DNA of 64,000 nt, taken from the NCBI GenBank assembly GCA_015501585.1, contig JADNRY010000146.1, forward strand, positions 1-64,000. Reading direction: 5' to 3'. Of the stretch, positions 1 to 11,377 are shown piece by piece (the first letter of the stretch is position 1; each line of letters begins with the position of its first letter). The notes beneath the pieces were generated by a model, which saw nothing but the letters and a program-made list of their open reading frames with translations, was not told where the DNA came from and searched no databases. Source of the stretch: Rhodocollybia butyracea (Eukaryota > Basidiomycota > Agaricomycetes > Agaricales > Omphalotaceae). The translations under genes and the position numbers were made by a program.

Positions 1-1175
1 TTCCTTGATGAGCTACTTGCCACCTCCCTGTACAAGATTGGTTGCGTTCCTTCACCTCGAAGTTACTTGACCTTGACTTGACTGCTAAGACCAGTGCTCC
101 GTAGAACAATCCTCAGGACTGGTAGCGTGATGCCTCCTGACTTGGTTATCTTTGGAAAGTAAACAAACTTCACGAAGTTACTTACCACCTTAGTGTTTGA
201 GATTGGTTGTGGTTTCTTCACCTCAGAGGATCTTTCCCTTGATTTGTATGTTAGGAAGTGAGCTCCGTAGAACGTCCTTGGGACTAGTAGCGTGACGTTT
301 CTCTACCTAACTGCAAGTCAGTTGTTAGTTTCTTCACCTAGTAAGTAGCTGGTCACCTCTCTACATGTTCCTGCAGAGAAGTGTTAGTTGCTTCACAAAG
401 TTGTTAGCCAGTCTTGACGCTTTACCGCGGAGTGACTGATAGTTTCTTCATGGAGTTTGATTTACTACCATATTACTTGCTCAGCAGAATTTGGCCTGTA
501 ATAGAATTTCACAAACTTCCTTTGGCCCACTGCTTGAGAATTTGATTGAGCCTTGAGCGTGTGAGTTCCCTTGAACTCCAGATCAATCTAAAATCTAGTT
601 GCTTCCTTAGAGGGGATGGTTTCTAGTAAGGAATTATTTGGCTCCAGAGTGAGGGTTCCTTAGTTGACTTCCCTGTGAAGTTAGGCAAGCCACTAAGATT
701 GTGGTACAAGTTCCTAGTGATTAAGTTCACTCACAATATCATAGCTTGGCCCAGAGTTTGGTCGAGGACTTTACGGCGTCACACCAGCTAGTGCCAGAGT
801 TTGCCTAGTAGAATCTTAGTTTCATTGTATTGGTTTTGGTTTTGATTATTTGGTTTTCGGACACACACATTATTGGTTTTTGGTTTGGTTATATTAATTT
901 GGACACCTTGACATTCCCTTGTACATATGTACACCCAACTAGGCTTCCCTCGACTCAGTTCTAAGAGTTGTCCAAGCTTAGTTACCCATGTTAACACAAC
1001 GGTCTTGAACCTGGAGCAACCACGTGCATACCTCCGATACTATCAAACTTTCCCTTGGGGAATCTCTGACAACCTGCCCTTGCTCCCTTACATATTCATA
1101 GTCTGGTTAGGTGTGGTAGTGTTTTTGTTAGGTTGTTTTATAGCGCCTTTCACACACCTACACATATATACCCAA
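1..1175. other. Unassigned repeat-like DNA, no gene seen
   Basis: No reading frame here looks like a real gene. The stretch holds degenerate recurring phrases: GCTCCGTAGAAC occurs at about 96 and 262, TAGCGTGA follows each of them, and variants of GTTAGTTTCTTCAC recur down to about 460. The right boundary is where similarity to the copia retrotransposon stops (about 1175), so this may be the end of another mobile element that truncated the copia copy. The identity of that element is not visible. Confidence 0.4.
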
Positions 1176-1215
1176 ATAACGGCATAAGCAATGTTGGGTC
1201 AGGTGCCTAGCATCA

Positions 1216-4083
1216 CATACAATAAAGATCCAATTATGCTTTGGAAGCATTGTCTAAGTTTGGCATCTACATGACCAGTGTTTGCATGAGGAGCCCAGGA
1301 TGATGAGGGTAATGGGGTCAGGGTAGCTTTTGTGTTAGTCAATCTGAAATGTTCTATGATCTTTCAAAGATAGGGCTATTGGTCAAGTGTTAAGATATGT
1401 TTGGAACGATCCTGTGTAATTTGCATTCCAAGGAACTCAGTTGGTTCTCCTAGATCATGACATTCCAATAATTTCATAAACTTGTTTTTCTTTTTAAAAA
1501 CAAGGTCTTTGTCTTTGCCAAGAAAGAGTGCGGCATCAACATAGATGATGGCAGTTACAGTTTTGCCATTTGATTTAAAGACGTATACACCAGCATCTGA
1601 AGAGCAGTGCTTAAATCCCAATTTTCCCATGCATGGAGGCGATACATTCGTTCCACCAGGATAAGCTAGCTTGTTTCAGTCCGTATAATGCACGATGTAA
1701 CCGCCATACTTTAGGTGTGCCTTCTTTAATGAAGTCTTTAGGTTGTTCCATGTAGATCTCTTCAACATCTAGCTTGCCATAAAGAAAAGCCTGTTTGACG
1801 TCAAGAGCCTGGATTTCCCAGTCCTCTAATGTGGCTAATGCTAGGAGAGTTTGTACAGTTTCAAACCAGGCAACCAGTGAGAACAACTCATTATAGTCCA
1901 CACCTTCTACTTGTGAAAAACCTTTTGCTTCGAGTCGGGCTTTATAACAACCATCAGATTTTTTAGTAAAAACCCATCAACAACAGATAGGTTTGCAACC
2001 TTTTGGTAGATCAACTACTTCAAAGACATTTTGTTTCTTCAAACCATTGATCTCATCTTTACATGCTTGATCCCATTTCTTTCTTTCAGCAGATGGTAAA
2101 TGACAATATGATGTTGGAGAAATCCAATTGTCAGGATTATTCCTGGCAGCTTCATGTTTAGCGGGTATCATATGACTGTCAAGATCTGTGATAAAAGATG
2201 ATGCAAAAGAATATATTTTTGTAATTCAACTCCCCCTTCCTGAGCTAGTTTAGTCAGAAGTGCTTCCTCTTCCATGTCAGAATCAGGATTAGCGCCAGGC
2301 GGTGGCGGTGTAACCATACGGTCATCAGGATTCAATGGACATGGTGGTGGAACTGGCGGCGGAACTTGATCAGGAACTATATTGCAAGCAGGCACAAGTC
2401 CACGTCTAGCATGTGCAAAGCGCCCAGCATGTTCTTCATGATCAGCTTGTCATCTCCAAGTGCCAGGTGTGGGTATCATGCCAGGGCGCAAGGGTGCATA
2501 ACATTCTCTAGTGGGGTTCACACGTTTCCATGCTTCAATGTCTTTGGGACAGTAGCTGAATGGATTAGGATCAGGAGCAGGTGGTGATGGGTCTCTTGCT
2601 TGAGGTGGAGGGGTGGGTGATTGACATGGTACCAGAGGATTGGGATTTGGAGCATCATCATCACCAGGCAAATCTGGATCTGGGACAGCTGGTGGACTGT
2701 GCGGTCCATTATCCAGTTCAGTAAATGGTTGTGATTGATCTTCCGGAAATTCTGGATTAAATGGAATGTCTGCATCATTACCATTTGAAGGTTGCAAAGG
2801 TTTCACAGGTGTGGGGGCAACAGGTATAGCGGGTTTAACTCCAGAATCAGATTTGGATTTGCACCATGGAAACCATTTCTCATAGAAAGTTGCTTGTGCA
2901 GCATGCATGACAGAATTATCACTACACATGAATAGATATCCTTTGCTTCCTTGGTCATAACCAATGAAAGTCATTGCTTCAGAGTGTGGAGATTGTTTAT
3001 TTTTTCGCTTGTCAATAGGAATAAAGACATAAGCACCACAGCCAAAGGTTCTGAAGTACAAGACATCAGGTTTCTTTTTGAGAAAACATTCAATTGGTGT
3101 CTTCCAGTTCAATCAATGGATTGGAGTGTGGTTGTACACATGTACTGCAAGAGTCTGGGCAACATGCGTGGTGGCGCATGGGTTCAGATTTCTCCATAAG
3201 TGTACGGTTGATACATTCTGCTCTACCATTCTGTTGATGAACATAAGGTTTGGACATTTGAATATCAATACCCTCAGATTTGAGGAAAGAGGTAAATTCT
3301 TTTGAGATAAGTTCCCAGCTCAAGAGTTGAAATCCTTGAAGGCTTGAAACGCTTCTGATTTTTGTCGCAGCATGATTGACGTGACATGAGAAGAGCAGTC
3401 ATCCAGTAGAGAAATCACAAATTTGAATTTATGATAAGAGACAGCTGGAATTTCAACCAAGTCTGCGTGGATTAAATCCAGAGGATGAGATGCTTGTTTC
3501 TCAGATTTAGAATATGCTTTGGAGGCAGCCTTTCCAAGCACACAACCTTTGCATGGAGACTCTTTATCTGGTATTGATAACTCAGGTAGTCCATTGACAT
3601 TTCCAGGAGCATTGCATAAATTGCCGGTATTAGGCTGTCAATTTAGTAAACCAACAGATAGAAGTCGGTGTGTGCAATGTGGTTGGTAAAACACTGGGTG
3701 TAACTAACTTACTACCTAGTTGTGAGGATTTTTCCTTTGCTGTTGTCATGTCTAATGTAGACTGTACCAGCACCTTCAATAAAGGTTGACATACATTCAT
3801 CAGCAGTCTGGACTGGTATCGGATGTGTGAATTTTTTATAAGACACAAAGTCTTGCCAATAAGGGGTAAAATATCCAGATGCACCGGAATCAAGCAGCCA
3901 TGTGTTAAATATCTGACTAAGGTTCTTATTTGCACCATGCACATCATTAGAAACCATTTTATTCAATTTATCCTCACTAGGAGGTACAGAGTTCATAAAG
4001 CGTGGAGAATGTGATACATAAGGTCCATTTGGACCATTCAATATTCCAGCCATATTATTGAACATCTGTTGTAATGAGTGCAA
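1216..4083 (-). pseudogene. Copia pol remnant: protease, integrase, reverse transcriptase (copy 1)
   Basis: In order on the minus strand: protease with an intact WLLDSGAS active site (about 3890), GAG-pre-integrase and integrase core (3540-2450) with the Pro-rich C-terminal extension, and reverse transcriptase (2171-1376). The RT motif is IIYVDAALFLG, so the second catalytic Asp of YVDD is replaced by Ala. Frames are broken at several points and no RNase H is present beyond about 1216. The spot at 3938-3945 is the empty site for the hAT insertion found in copy 2. Confidence 0.8.
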
Positions 4084-4089
4084 TTGGTC

Positions 4090-5225
4090 AGTGAATTTTT
4101 CCTTAAAACTATTAAGGGAAGCTTGCCAGAAAATAAGGCAGTTATAATGGCTCTGGAGACAAGGAAATGTATGGCTGAGCCATACATTTCCTTGTAATCA
4201 TTGATGTCCATATCAAGTTTGGTCTGAGGCCAGAGGTAATTAGAGAGATCAACCTCAACTTCCTCAATCTTCATCCTGTCAAGGACAGAGTTGTGGGAGG
4301 CTTCACGGAGGAAGCTGTCATTAATGCTTGAGGCAAGGCATGTGGCGAAATTAGAGACATTGGAAGTCTCAACTTCAGCCAATTCATGAGCCTTTTCTTT
4401 GCCTTTACCACCTTTCTTTCCATGGCATGTCTTTTTGTCTTTGTCAGAAGAGGATGAGTTGGATTTGTTGTTGGAAGGTTTGCTGGCCGGGTAAGGTGCT
4501 CCCTTCTTATTGTCTTTGTTCTTTTTCTGATCATTCCAAGAAGATTTGGAGTCAGATTGACGTTTGACACTGGAGATGCGGGCCACAAGCAGGGTAGCAT
4601 TGGAATGGCAGCGGCGGTACTCATCCTGAATGATCGGCATGATATTTGTGGGAGTAAGGAGTTTGGCATCTCAAGAAAGAATGGTCATTGCAAGGCTATC
4701 CCATTGAGTAGGGAGGGCAGCCAAGAGAATCATGGCTTTGACATTTGCCGGAAGAATAAGACCTGACCCATCAAGGCATGCAAAGGGGGATTGGTTCTTC
4801 CATTGATTTGGAAGTTAATGGCTTCTTTAAAGATGCCAAAAGTACTGGCAGAGCCGGGTTTTTCCATAGAGTTTTTTTAATCTTGTCCCAATGTCGCCAG
4901 ACTCATCCTTCATGACCATAGCTCTGATGTTGTCAGGGAGTCAGAGGGCAATGAGACCCATGGCTTGGTTGTCAATGCTGTCCCAGTCAGAGATTTCCTT
5001 CTCCCTTTCAGGAGTGGTGATATTGATGTCTTCACCAGACTTGTGAGTCTTTGCGGTAATTTGGTCAGCAGGGGGTTTGCGAAATTGTCTGAGGGGTCAA
5101 GTGGATTGGTAACAAACAACAGATCAGCAACGAAAGGCTCTGAGGAGCGCAGTCATTGTACTTGACCATGAGGGGTAGTTAGCCCCATTCAGGAGAGGAA
5201 CACTAGAGAGGTTTGAAAGAGACAT
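4090..5225 (-). pseudogene. Copia gag remnant (copy 1)
   Basis: The minus-strand frames reproduce the Gag of copy 2 (UBN2-type copia Gag). The N-terminal part is shifted into other frames between about 4640 and 5225, while residues equivalent to the C-terminal half are readable from 4640 to 4090. Here the codon after the shared FTD residues is CAA (Gln), so gag reads on into protease. In copy 2 the same codon is TAA. The start ATG is at 5225. Multiple frameshifts make it non-functional. Confidence 0.75.
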
Positions 5226-5313
5226 GTTGATAAGGCTCTAGAAAAAGTAGAGCAACAGTCAGTGATGTGCTTCCACAAGTTACAAACTCAGATCATAACA
5301 ACAAAGTCAGAAA

Positions 5314-5610
5314 TAGGGTTTGAAGGTCCAATTCAATGGACTGCAAAAAACTGATGAATTGCACTGAACTGAACCGCAAAATGGACTGATGATAGATGGA
5401 CCAGTCCATGATTTAAACCTGGTCCAGTTCATGGTTCATCAAAATCTCAGAAAAAAAGTGAACCACAAAGAATCAGTTTAAACCGGTCTAAACCGGTACA
5501 GCCACATAGCAAAAATAATTTAGATAAATGAGTATATTTTCTCCAATTTTGATCAATAAAATTTATATTTTCTAATGGTCTCAAGCAATAAGCTAATGTA
5601 AAAGCCAAAG
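5314..5610. mobile_element. hAT-type element end, related to 19841-20748
   Basis: It starts TAGGGTTTGAAGGTC, the same terminal sequence as the complete hAT-like element in copia copy 2, and stays similar for about 300 bases (to TTCTAATGGTCTCAA), including GTTTAAACCGGT-type subterminal repeats. It then diverges. It lies at the junction between copia leader and gag on the minus strand. No partner with a matching 8-base target duplication is seen, so this is a fragment or a divergent relative. A GACCTTCAAACC word at about 6399 could be part of its other end. Confidence 0.6.
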
Positions 5611-5934
5611 GCGGCCCCCGGTTCCAATTCCAACTTTAGGCCTGGGTGAAGATATCTCCAACCGAGTCATAAATTTCAAAGATAGCACCTGGTTTGATTT
5701 TTATTTTGCTTTTATACTCAAACTCAACCCTACTCAACCCCGGCTCTAAATTTCCTCATGCTCCAAAGCAAACTGCTATTTTGCGGCTCAGTCTCAGCCA
5801 ATGTGCTCCCGTGACTGTGATAGATGCGGTGAGCTTTTTTTTCCACGGTTCATCTTTTCCCTTCTGTCCCCTCTTACTCAGTTCTCCAACTGGGCAACAA
5901 CATTTCCTGTGTTTCCTCAACGCACCCTCAATGG

Positions 5935-6080
5935 TTTCTTAACGCTTTCTCAACACCTCAATCATTCCTCAACGCTACTTCAACACTTCCTCAATGCTAC
6001 TTCAACACTTCCTCAATGCTCAACACTTCCTCACTAACGCTACCTACCTCAATGCTTCCTCAATACTTCAATGCTCAATG
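5935..6080. repeat. Short tandem repeat, CTTCAACACTTCCTCAATG-like
   Basis: Imperfect repeats of CTTCAACACTTCCTCAATGC alternate with CTCAACACC and TTCCTCAATG variants over roughly 145 bases. They lie within the segment inserted in copia copy 1 and have no coding value. Confidence 0.6.
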
Positions 6081-6469
6081 TACAGGTAAGTTTTTTTGTG
6101 TATATTGTATCTGCTAACAATCTTCTATTCAGACTGGACATATGTTATGTTCAAGGTGAGTTGTCGTATTATATGTTTCTGGTTTTCTATGGTATTTGTG
6201 TTGTAATAGTTAATTGTAACATATCATCGTTAGTATAAGTCGAATATATCGTGAATATTATTGTATCTGAGCGAGGAATGAACCGGTATGAACGGGAAAT
6301 AAATCGGGCACAATCGGGTAAAATGACAAAACGCTTGGCAGCGTCTGGGATAAATTACATATTTTGTCCCAAGGCTGAACATTTTTGTACCTGGGATGAC
6401 CTTCAAACCGGGGCAAACTTATCACTTTTGCACTGCGTTTCAACTAGGTCAACCCTCGCGTGTGATTTT

Positions 6470-6494
6470 CTGGGTTAAACTCAGTTTAACCCAG
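6470..6494. repeat. Perfect 25-base palindrome
   Basis: CTGGGTTAAACT (6470-6481) and AGTTTAACCCAG (6483-6494) are exact reverse complements around a single C. The core resembles the GTTTAAAC-type subterminal repeats of the hAT-like elements in this window, so it may mark an element end or a transposase-binding site. That link is an inference. Confidence 0.7.
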
Positions 6495-7109
6495 CCGGCT
6501 GCCTGTGTATCCATCCATTTTCCATCCACTGATCCGATCATTCCAATTTGAACTCAGTCACCTAAGTTGATCGGAACACAAATAGGGTAACTGAATGCCA
6601 AGAATAAGCGTTCAGTCAACGTTCAGACGTGCTTTGCAGCACAATTGAACAGTATCCCTTCAGCATGTGAAGAACTTAAGGCAAGCAGCAGGTAGGTAAT
6701 GTGTATCTACAATTATTCTACGAAGGCCAAGAACCCAATGATTGTTTGCAGTTTGCCAGCGGATGCATATAAATGCTTTTATGGCTATTATAGCGATGAC
6801 CCCAAGTCTACCTGGCAGGGAATAAAACCCTAAAGGGAATGCCATCACAGCAGCCCTTAAACAGTTCGTTCAATCATTGGGTGCTTATGTAAATACATGT
6901 GTGTGTCAGTGTGCAGTGTCATGTATATTTTTGAACAATGCAATAATGGGGAGGAAAGCAATCCATGAATGTTACCATGTACCATGACCAGCTATGCACA
7001 ACACGCAAACTTTGTACACTCCAGGAATGAGTGTTGGACATTCATTGAACACTGTCTAACCAAGTGCAGTAAGCACAATGGAGGGCACAACATGTGTTGA
7101 AGCGATCCA

Positions 7110-7121
7110 GGGCCCATAACC
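7110..7121 (-). promoter_or_regulatory. Primer-binding site matching half of initiator Met-tRNA
   Basis: Immediately after the LTR the minus strand reads GGTTATGGGCCC. This is complementary, with one mismatch, to the anticodon stem-loop of eukaryotic initiator Met-tRNA (GGGCTCATAACC). This is the half-tRNA priming mode known for Drosophila copia and relatives. The same 12 bases follow the 5' LTR of copy 2. Confidence 0.7.
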
Positions 7122-7422
7122 TGTCAAAACAGCGGTCAGTCAACACAAGGTTGACAGCATACTAACCTGAGAGTGTAAGGATGTTGGAGGAATTATAGAG
7201 AAGAGTGCTTGTTGATGTCCAGACAAATAGTAGGATTCTTACAGGAATATATCTATAGTATTTATACTACAGAATATAATAAACCCTATAACAATGTATG
7301 AGCCTACTTGAGTCGTACTGCTAAACTATATTGACAGTTCATCAATCATATAGCAAGTGCGTCTGGTCGACTCACACATTACTGATTAGATACGACTCAT
7401 AAGCGGTAATCTAGTGTCAACA
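7122..7422 (-). repeat. 5' LTR of copia copy 1 (301 bp)
   Basis: On the minus strand it runs from TGTTGACACTAG to a CA end followed at once by the primer site. It aligns to the 517 bp LTR of copy 2 but lacks about 215 internal bases. The missing segment in copy 2 is flanked by two CTATGTT words, so the difference looks like a deletion between short direct repeats. The LTR start cuts the NLR coding sequence. Confidence 0.85.
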
Positions 7423-10400
7423 CATGAAAGTCAATGTACGAGGGTGGTGATCCCCAATGACTTTCTTGCGGAGTACAAGCACCTCCTCTTGCAACTTTTG
7501 TGCACTTTCCCACTCTCCAAGTGAATAATATGCACGGCAAGGTTGGCCATAGAAGTCAATGTATGAGGGTGGTGCTCCCCAACTGCTCCCCAATGACTTT
7601 CTTGTGGAGTACAAGCACCTCCTCTTGCAACTTCTGTGCACTTTCAAATTTTCCAAGTGCTTGATATGTACAGGCAAGGTTGTCCATGGAAGTCAATGTA
7701 TGAGGGTGGTGCTCCCCAATGACTTTCTTGCGGAGTACAAGCACCTCCTCTTGCAACTTCTGTGCACTTTCCAACCTTCCAAGTGCATGATATGTCATGG
7801 CAAGGTTGGCCATGGAAATCAATGTATCAGGGTGGTGCTCCCCAATGACTTTCTTGAAGAGTACAAGGACCTCCTCTTGCAACTTCTGTGCACTTTCCAA
7901 CCTTCCAAGTGCATGATATGTCATGGCAAGGTTGGCCATGGAAATCAATGTATCAGGGTGGTGCTCCCCAATGACTTCCTTGCGGAGTACAAGCACCTCC
8001 TCTTGCAACTTCTGTGCACTTTCCAACCTTCCAAGTGCATGATATGTCATGGCAAGGTTGGCCATGGAAATCAATGTATCAGGGTGGTGCTCCCCAATGA
8101 CTTTCTTGAAGAGTACAAGCACCTCCTCTTGCAACTTCTGTGCACTTTCCAACCTTCCAAGTGCATGATATGTCATGGCAAGGTTGGCCATGGAAATCAA
8201 TGTCTGAGGGTGGTACTCCCCAATGACTTCCTTGCGGAGTATAAGCACCTCCTCTTGCAACTTCTGTGCACTTTCCCACTTTCCAAGTGCATGATATGTC
8301 AAGGCAATGTTGGCCATGGAAGTCAATGTATCAGGGTGGTGCTCCCCAATGACTTCCTTGCAGAGTACAAGCACCTCCTCTTGCAACTTCTGTGCACTTT
8401 CCACTTTCCAAGTGCATGATATGTCAAGGCAATGTTGGCCATGGAAGTCAATGTATCAGGGTGGTGCTCCCCAATGACTTCCTTGCGGAGTACAAGCACC
8501 TGCTCTTGCAACTTCTGTGCACTTTCCCACTTTCCAAGTGCATGATATGCAAGGCAATGTTGGCCATTGAAGTCAATGTATGAGGGTGGTGCTCCCCAAT
8601 GACTTCCTTGCGGAGTACAAGCACCTGCTCTTGCAACTTCTGTGCACTTTTCAACTTTCCAAGTGCATGATATGTCATGGCAAGGTTGGCCATGGAAATC
8701 AATGTACGAGGGTGGTGCTCCCCAATGATTTTCTTGCAGAGTACAAGCACCTCCTCTTGCAACTTCTGTGCACTTTCCCACTCTCCCAGCGCATGATATG
8801 TCATGGCAAGGTTGGCCATGGAAATCAATGTATCAGGGTGGTGCTCCCCAAAGACTTTCTTGCGGAGTACAAGCACCTCCTCTTCCAACTTCTGTGCACT
8901 TTTCAACTTTCCAAGTAAATGATATGTCAAGGCAAGGTTGCCCATCGAAGTCAGTGTCTTAGGGTGGTGCTCCCCAATGACTTTCTTGCAGAGCATAAAA
9001 ATCTCCTCCTCAAGTATCTCCCATTGTAGCCCAAATCCACTGTCTTTCAAAATACATGCCAAGCACTGGCGCACATGAATGGTTGGCAGATCTCCTAGCC
9101 CAATATGCTGAACATGTAAAGTCAACTGATGCCGAAACTGATAGTCGCCATTTGCTTGGCCAAAAGGAGTAGCCCGCCCTAACAATAAAATTGCTCCATA
9201 TCGCTGATTTTTGCTGTCTTGTACGGTTTCACAGGCACATGCATGTAGGACTGAATGAAATCCAAGCATCTTTTTGGTGCTGTCATATGATGCAAGGGAT
9301 AACCTGCATAGCTCATCAACGCTGTCATCCCATGTGCCTTCCTTTACAAACAGACCCAGGAACTTCTCCAATATACTTATACCATTGATTGGTGTGGTCT
9401 CGCCTGGGTATGTATCCTCTCCAACATAGGCAGCTGCACGTGTGAACATCTCCAATGGAATGGCGGTTGGATGCAAATAAGCACACATTTGTATTAGACC
9501 CTGAGATGCTAAACTGAGCTTCTCAAAACTAAGCTGAAAGGCACTGAACACTGTTCTCTGGTAACTGTCCAGTGTCCTGAGTCTGTAGTTGAGGGTATCC
9601 CTCTTTTTGTTATTGAAACGTGTCAGGTAATTCCCCAGAGTACATGTTACATTTGAATGAATGTATGCTCCAGCTGTTGAGACAGCAAGGGCCTGGCAGC
9701 CCAGAGTTTCAACAATTTCAGAGGCCACATTTTGAGTTTCTTCGTGACTCTCTTCGTGTGCATGCTTAAGCAGCAGTTCAATGGCATCATCCCTGTTCAA
9801 ATCAAAAAAACCAATATGACATCCAGGTGAATCCATCTCAGATGTCCTCACAAGGCGACTTGTGATAATGATGTTCCCATGTGCACAGATAGGAAGATAA
9901 TCCTTGAGATAAAGCTGCTCATCATCTGCAGAGTCAAAGATGCACATCCAATTCTGATGAGTCCTTGCTAGGAAGTTGCGGATATCTTTGATCTGATCAC
10001 CAACACCTGCCGCCTTGGCAAGCTCTTTGAAATCTGAGGTGAGTGTTTCTTTAGAGGTAGCATCAAAGAACCATATGTTTGCAAATCTGTTAAATCAATC
10101 ACATTAGTTTACATTGTCACCAGTTTTAACAATTTTACTACCTTGATGAGTTATCCTGAATAAACTTTGAAACAGTCTGTGTCTTTCCTGTACCTCCACT
10201 AGCCACTAGGGATACTATGCGCTGTCCAGGCATAAGGGCTCTCTGAATTTCGGTCCAGCATTTGGCCATCGCAGATTTATTAGAAGAATTTTGGGGGAGC
10301 TGGAATGCATGAGCAAAAGATGATGCAATGTTGGATATATTGGAGTCAGTGCTTGTGGCAAGGATAGGACATTGCAAGCAGACAGGAAAATGGTCACCCA

Positions 10401-10911
10401 ATACCAGGGATGTATACACATTCTCCCATGCATTCTCCAAAACCAGGATGGTGTCTGAGTAAATTGACTCAAAATCTTGTGGGTGCTCTGCCAGTACATT
10501 TGTCAGGGCCTCCTCTGATGTTGCATCTATATAGATAGTAGGTCTCCTGGAGAATACAGATATATATATTTCAAAGGAGCTAAAATAATGGACTTCTTAC
10601 CTTGAGAAAGACCTCACAAATCTTGCAAGGCTATCTGGATCTGGATCAAAGACAGTTACAACTGGTGCAGAAAATACTTTTGCGAGTTTGCTCAGCGTAT
10701 CTGCCCGCCCCACAAAGTATTGACTTGGGGATGGGCACTTGAGAACATCTGAGACTGATATCTGGACATTATCTGGTTGAATGGATGTAAAAAGACTAGC
10801 ATTCGGAACTTTTCCTAAATTTTTACCATGATTTGGGTCTTGAGGAGATCCTTGATACACAATGAACGTAGGCTGTCCATCGATTCGAAAGTTTGATGCA
10901 TGAGAGAACAT
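7417..10911 (-). pseudogene. NLR-type receptor: NB-ARC ATPase plus TPR repeats, truncated by LTR insertion
   Basis: Fungal NLRs of this architecture are cytosolic signal-transducing ATPases linked to non-self recognition and cell death. Exons on the minus strand: 10911-10601, 10546-10142, then from 10086. The introns at 10547-10600 and 10087-10141 have GT..AG ends. Visible motifs are a CPSPSQYFVGR motif before the NB domain, a Walker A P-loop ASGGTGKTQ, Walker B WMCIFDSADD and the GNIIITSR sensor. These are followed by a winged-helix-like stretch and then about 13 TPR units of 42 residues of the type ESAQKLQEEVLVLRKKVIG..HHPDTL. Frame lesions occur near 8550, 8402, 7570 and 7520. The last readable repeat ends in the first six LTR bases, TGT TGA, giving Cys-stop. 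The rest of the 3' end is lost. An N-terminal exon upstream of 10911 (to 11111) is possible. Confidence 0.85.
7431..8990 (-). repeat. 126-base tandem repeat encoding TPR units, about 13 copies
   Basis: The phrase GGTGGTGCTCCCCAATGAC and its variants recur every 125-126 bases from about 7445 to 8962. Units between about 7700 and 8200 are nearly identical at the DNA level, which points to recent unit duplication or gene conversion. Units towards 9000 (the start of the array in the protein) are more divergent. Because 126 is a multiple of three, the opposite strand also stays open. That plus-strand frame is an artefact. Confidence 0.9.
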
Positions 10912-11377
10912 TCGCTGTCTGAATGCGTTGAATTAAAACTAATTGATCTCCTACTGAGGTGATATTGATGAGGGCTCGATTCTATCAAGGGATAATATTT
11001 TACGAGAGGAGAGACCTTATATACCTGCCGTGCATGCATCATGTCCAGATCCGAGGTCATCGGCTCCCCAAAAGTATGGTCGCTAGACTTATTTAGTAGA
11101 TCACGAGTCACGACCTGCCAATTATGATTAGGTTTGCGTCGACGGCGACATCTTCGAAGAAATTTTTAGTTGAATCTGTCACGAGAGAGGACCACGCTAC
11201 GCCTACGTTTTACTAGAAAGTTACAAAGCCTTTCGCTTTCCTTTTTTTAGTGGTACTTACGCGGATTGAGAGCTTCAGCGACAAAGATTTCATCGATGCG
11301 GTGATATCAAAATTGTTTCCTGATGGTTCTGGGAATGAGATAGAGAGGTTGTTTTCGGTGTGCCTAGACAGGAAAAT
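10912..11377. other. NLR 5' region, no confident gene
   Basis: Upstream of the NLR start at 10911 a minus-strand frame continues to 11111 (98 residues). It could be an upstream exon, but no domain is visible. The divergent plus-strand frame at 11250-11444 is short and unrecognised. Confidence 0.35.

Larger units (their letters stand above)
5611..6505. other. Foreign segment inside copia copy 1 leader, non-coding
   Basis: This DNA is absent from copy 2, where TGGATGGA runs on to the gag leader. It contains a short tandem repeat rich in CTTCAACACTTCCTCAATG phrases at about 5935-6080 and a perfect palindrome at 6470-6494. The open frames (for example 5694-6037) are low-complexity and not gene-like. 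It probably represents the rest of the inserted element that begins at 5314. Confidence 0.45.
1176..7422 (-). mobile_element. Decayed Ty1/copia retrotransposon, copy 1, 3' end missing
   Basis: Reading on the minus strand, the element starts with an LTR (7422-7122), a tRNA-derived primer site, a leader, gag, protease, integrase and reverse transcriptase, then breaks off near 1175 at the start of the RNase H region. The order and residues match the more complete copy at 16198-28333 throughout. The RNase H domain and 3' LTR are absent. Frames are broken many times, and the RT catalytic motif reads YVDA instead of YVDD. A foreign segment (5314 to about 6505) sits between leader and gag. The element lies inside the TPR array of the neighbouring NLR-like gene. 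Confidence 0.9.

Noticed and set aside
7559..8419. Long plus-strand open frame of 286 codons
   Set aside because: It is the antisense of the 126-base TPR repeat; a repeat unit divisible by three keeps both strands open. The minus strand encodes recognisable TPRs.
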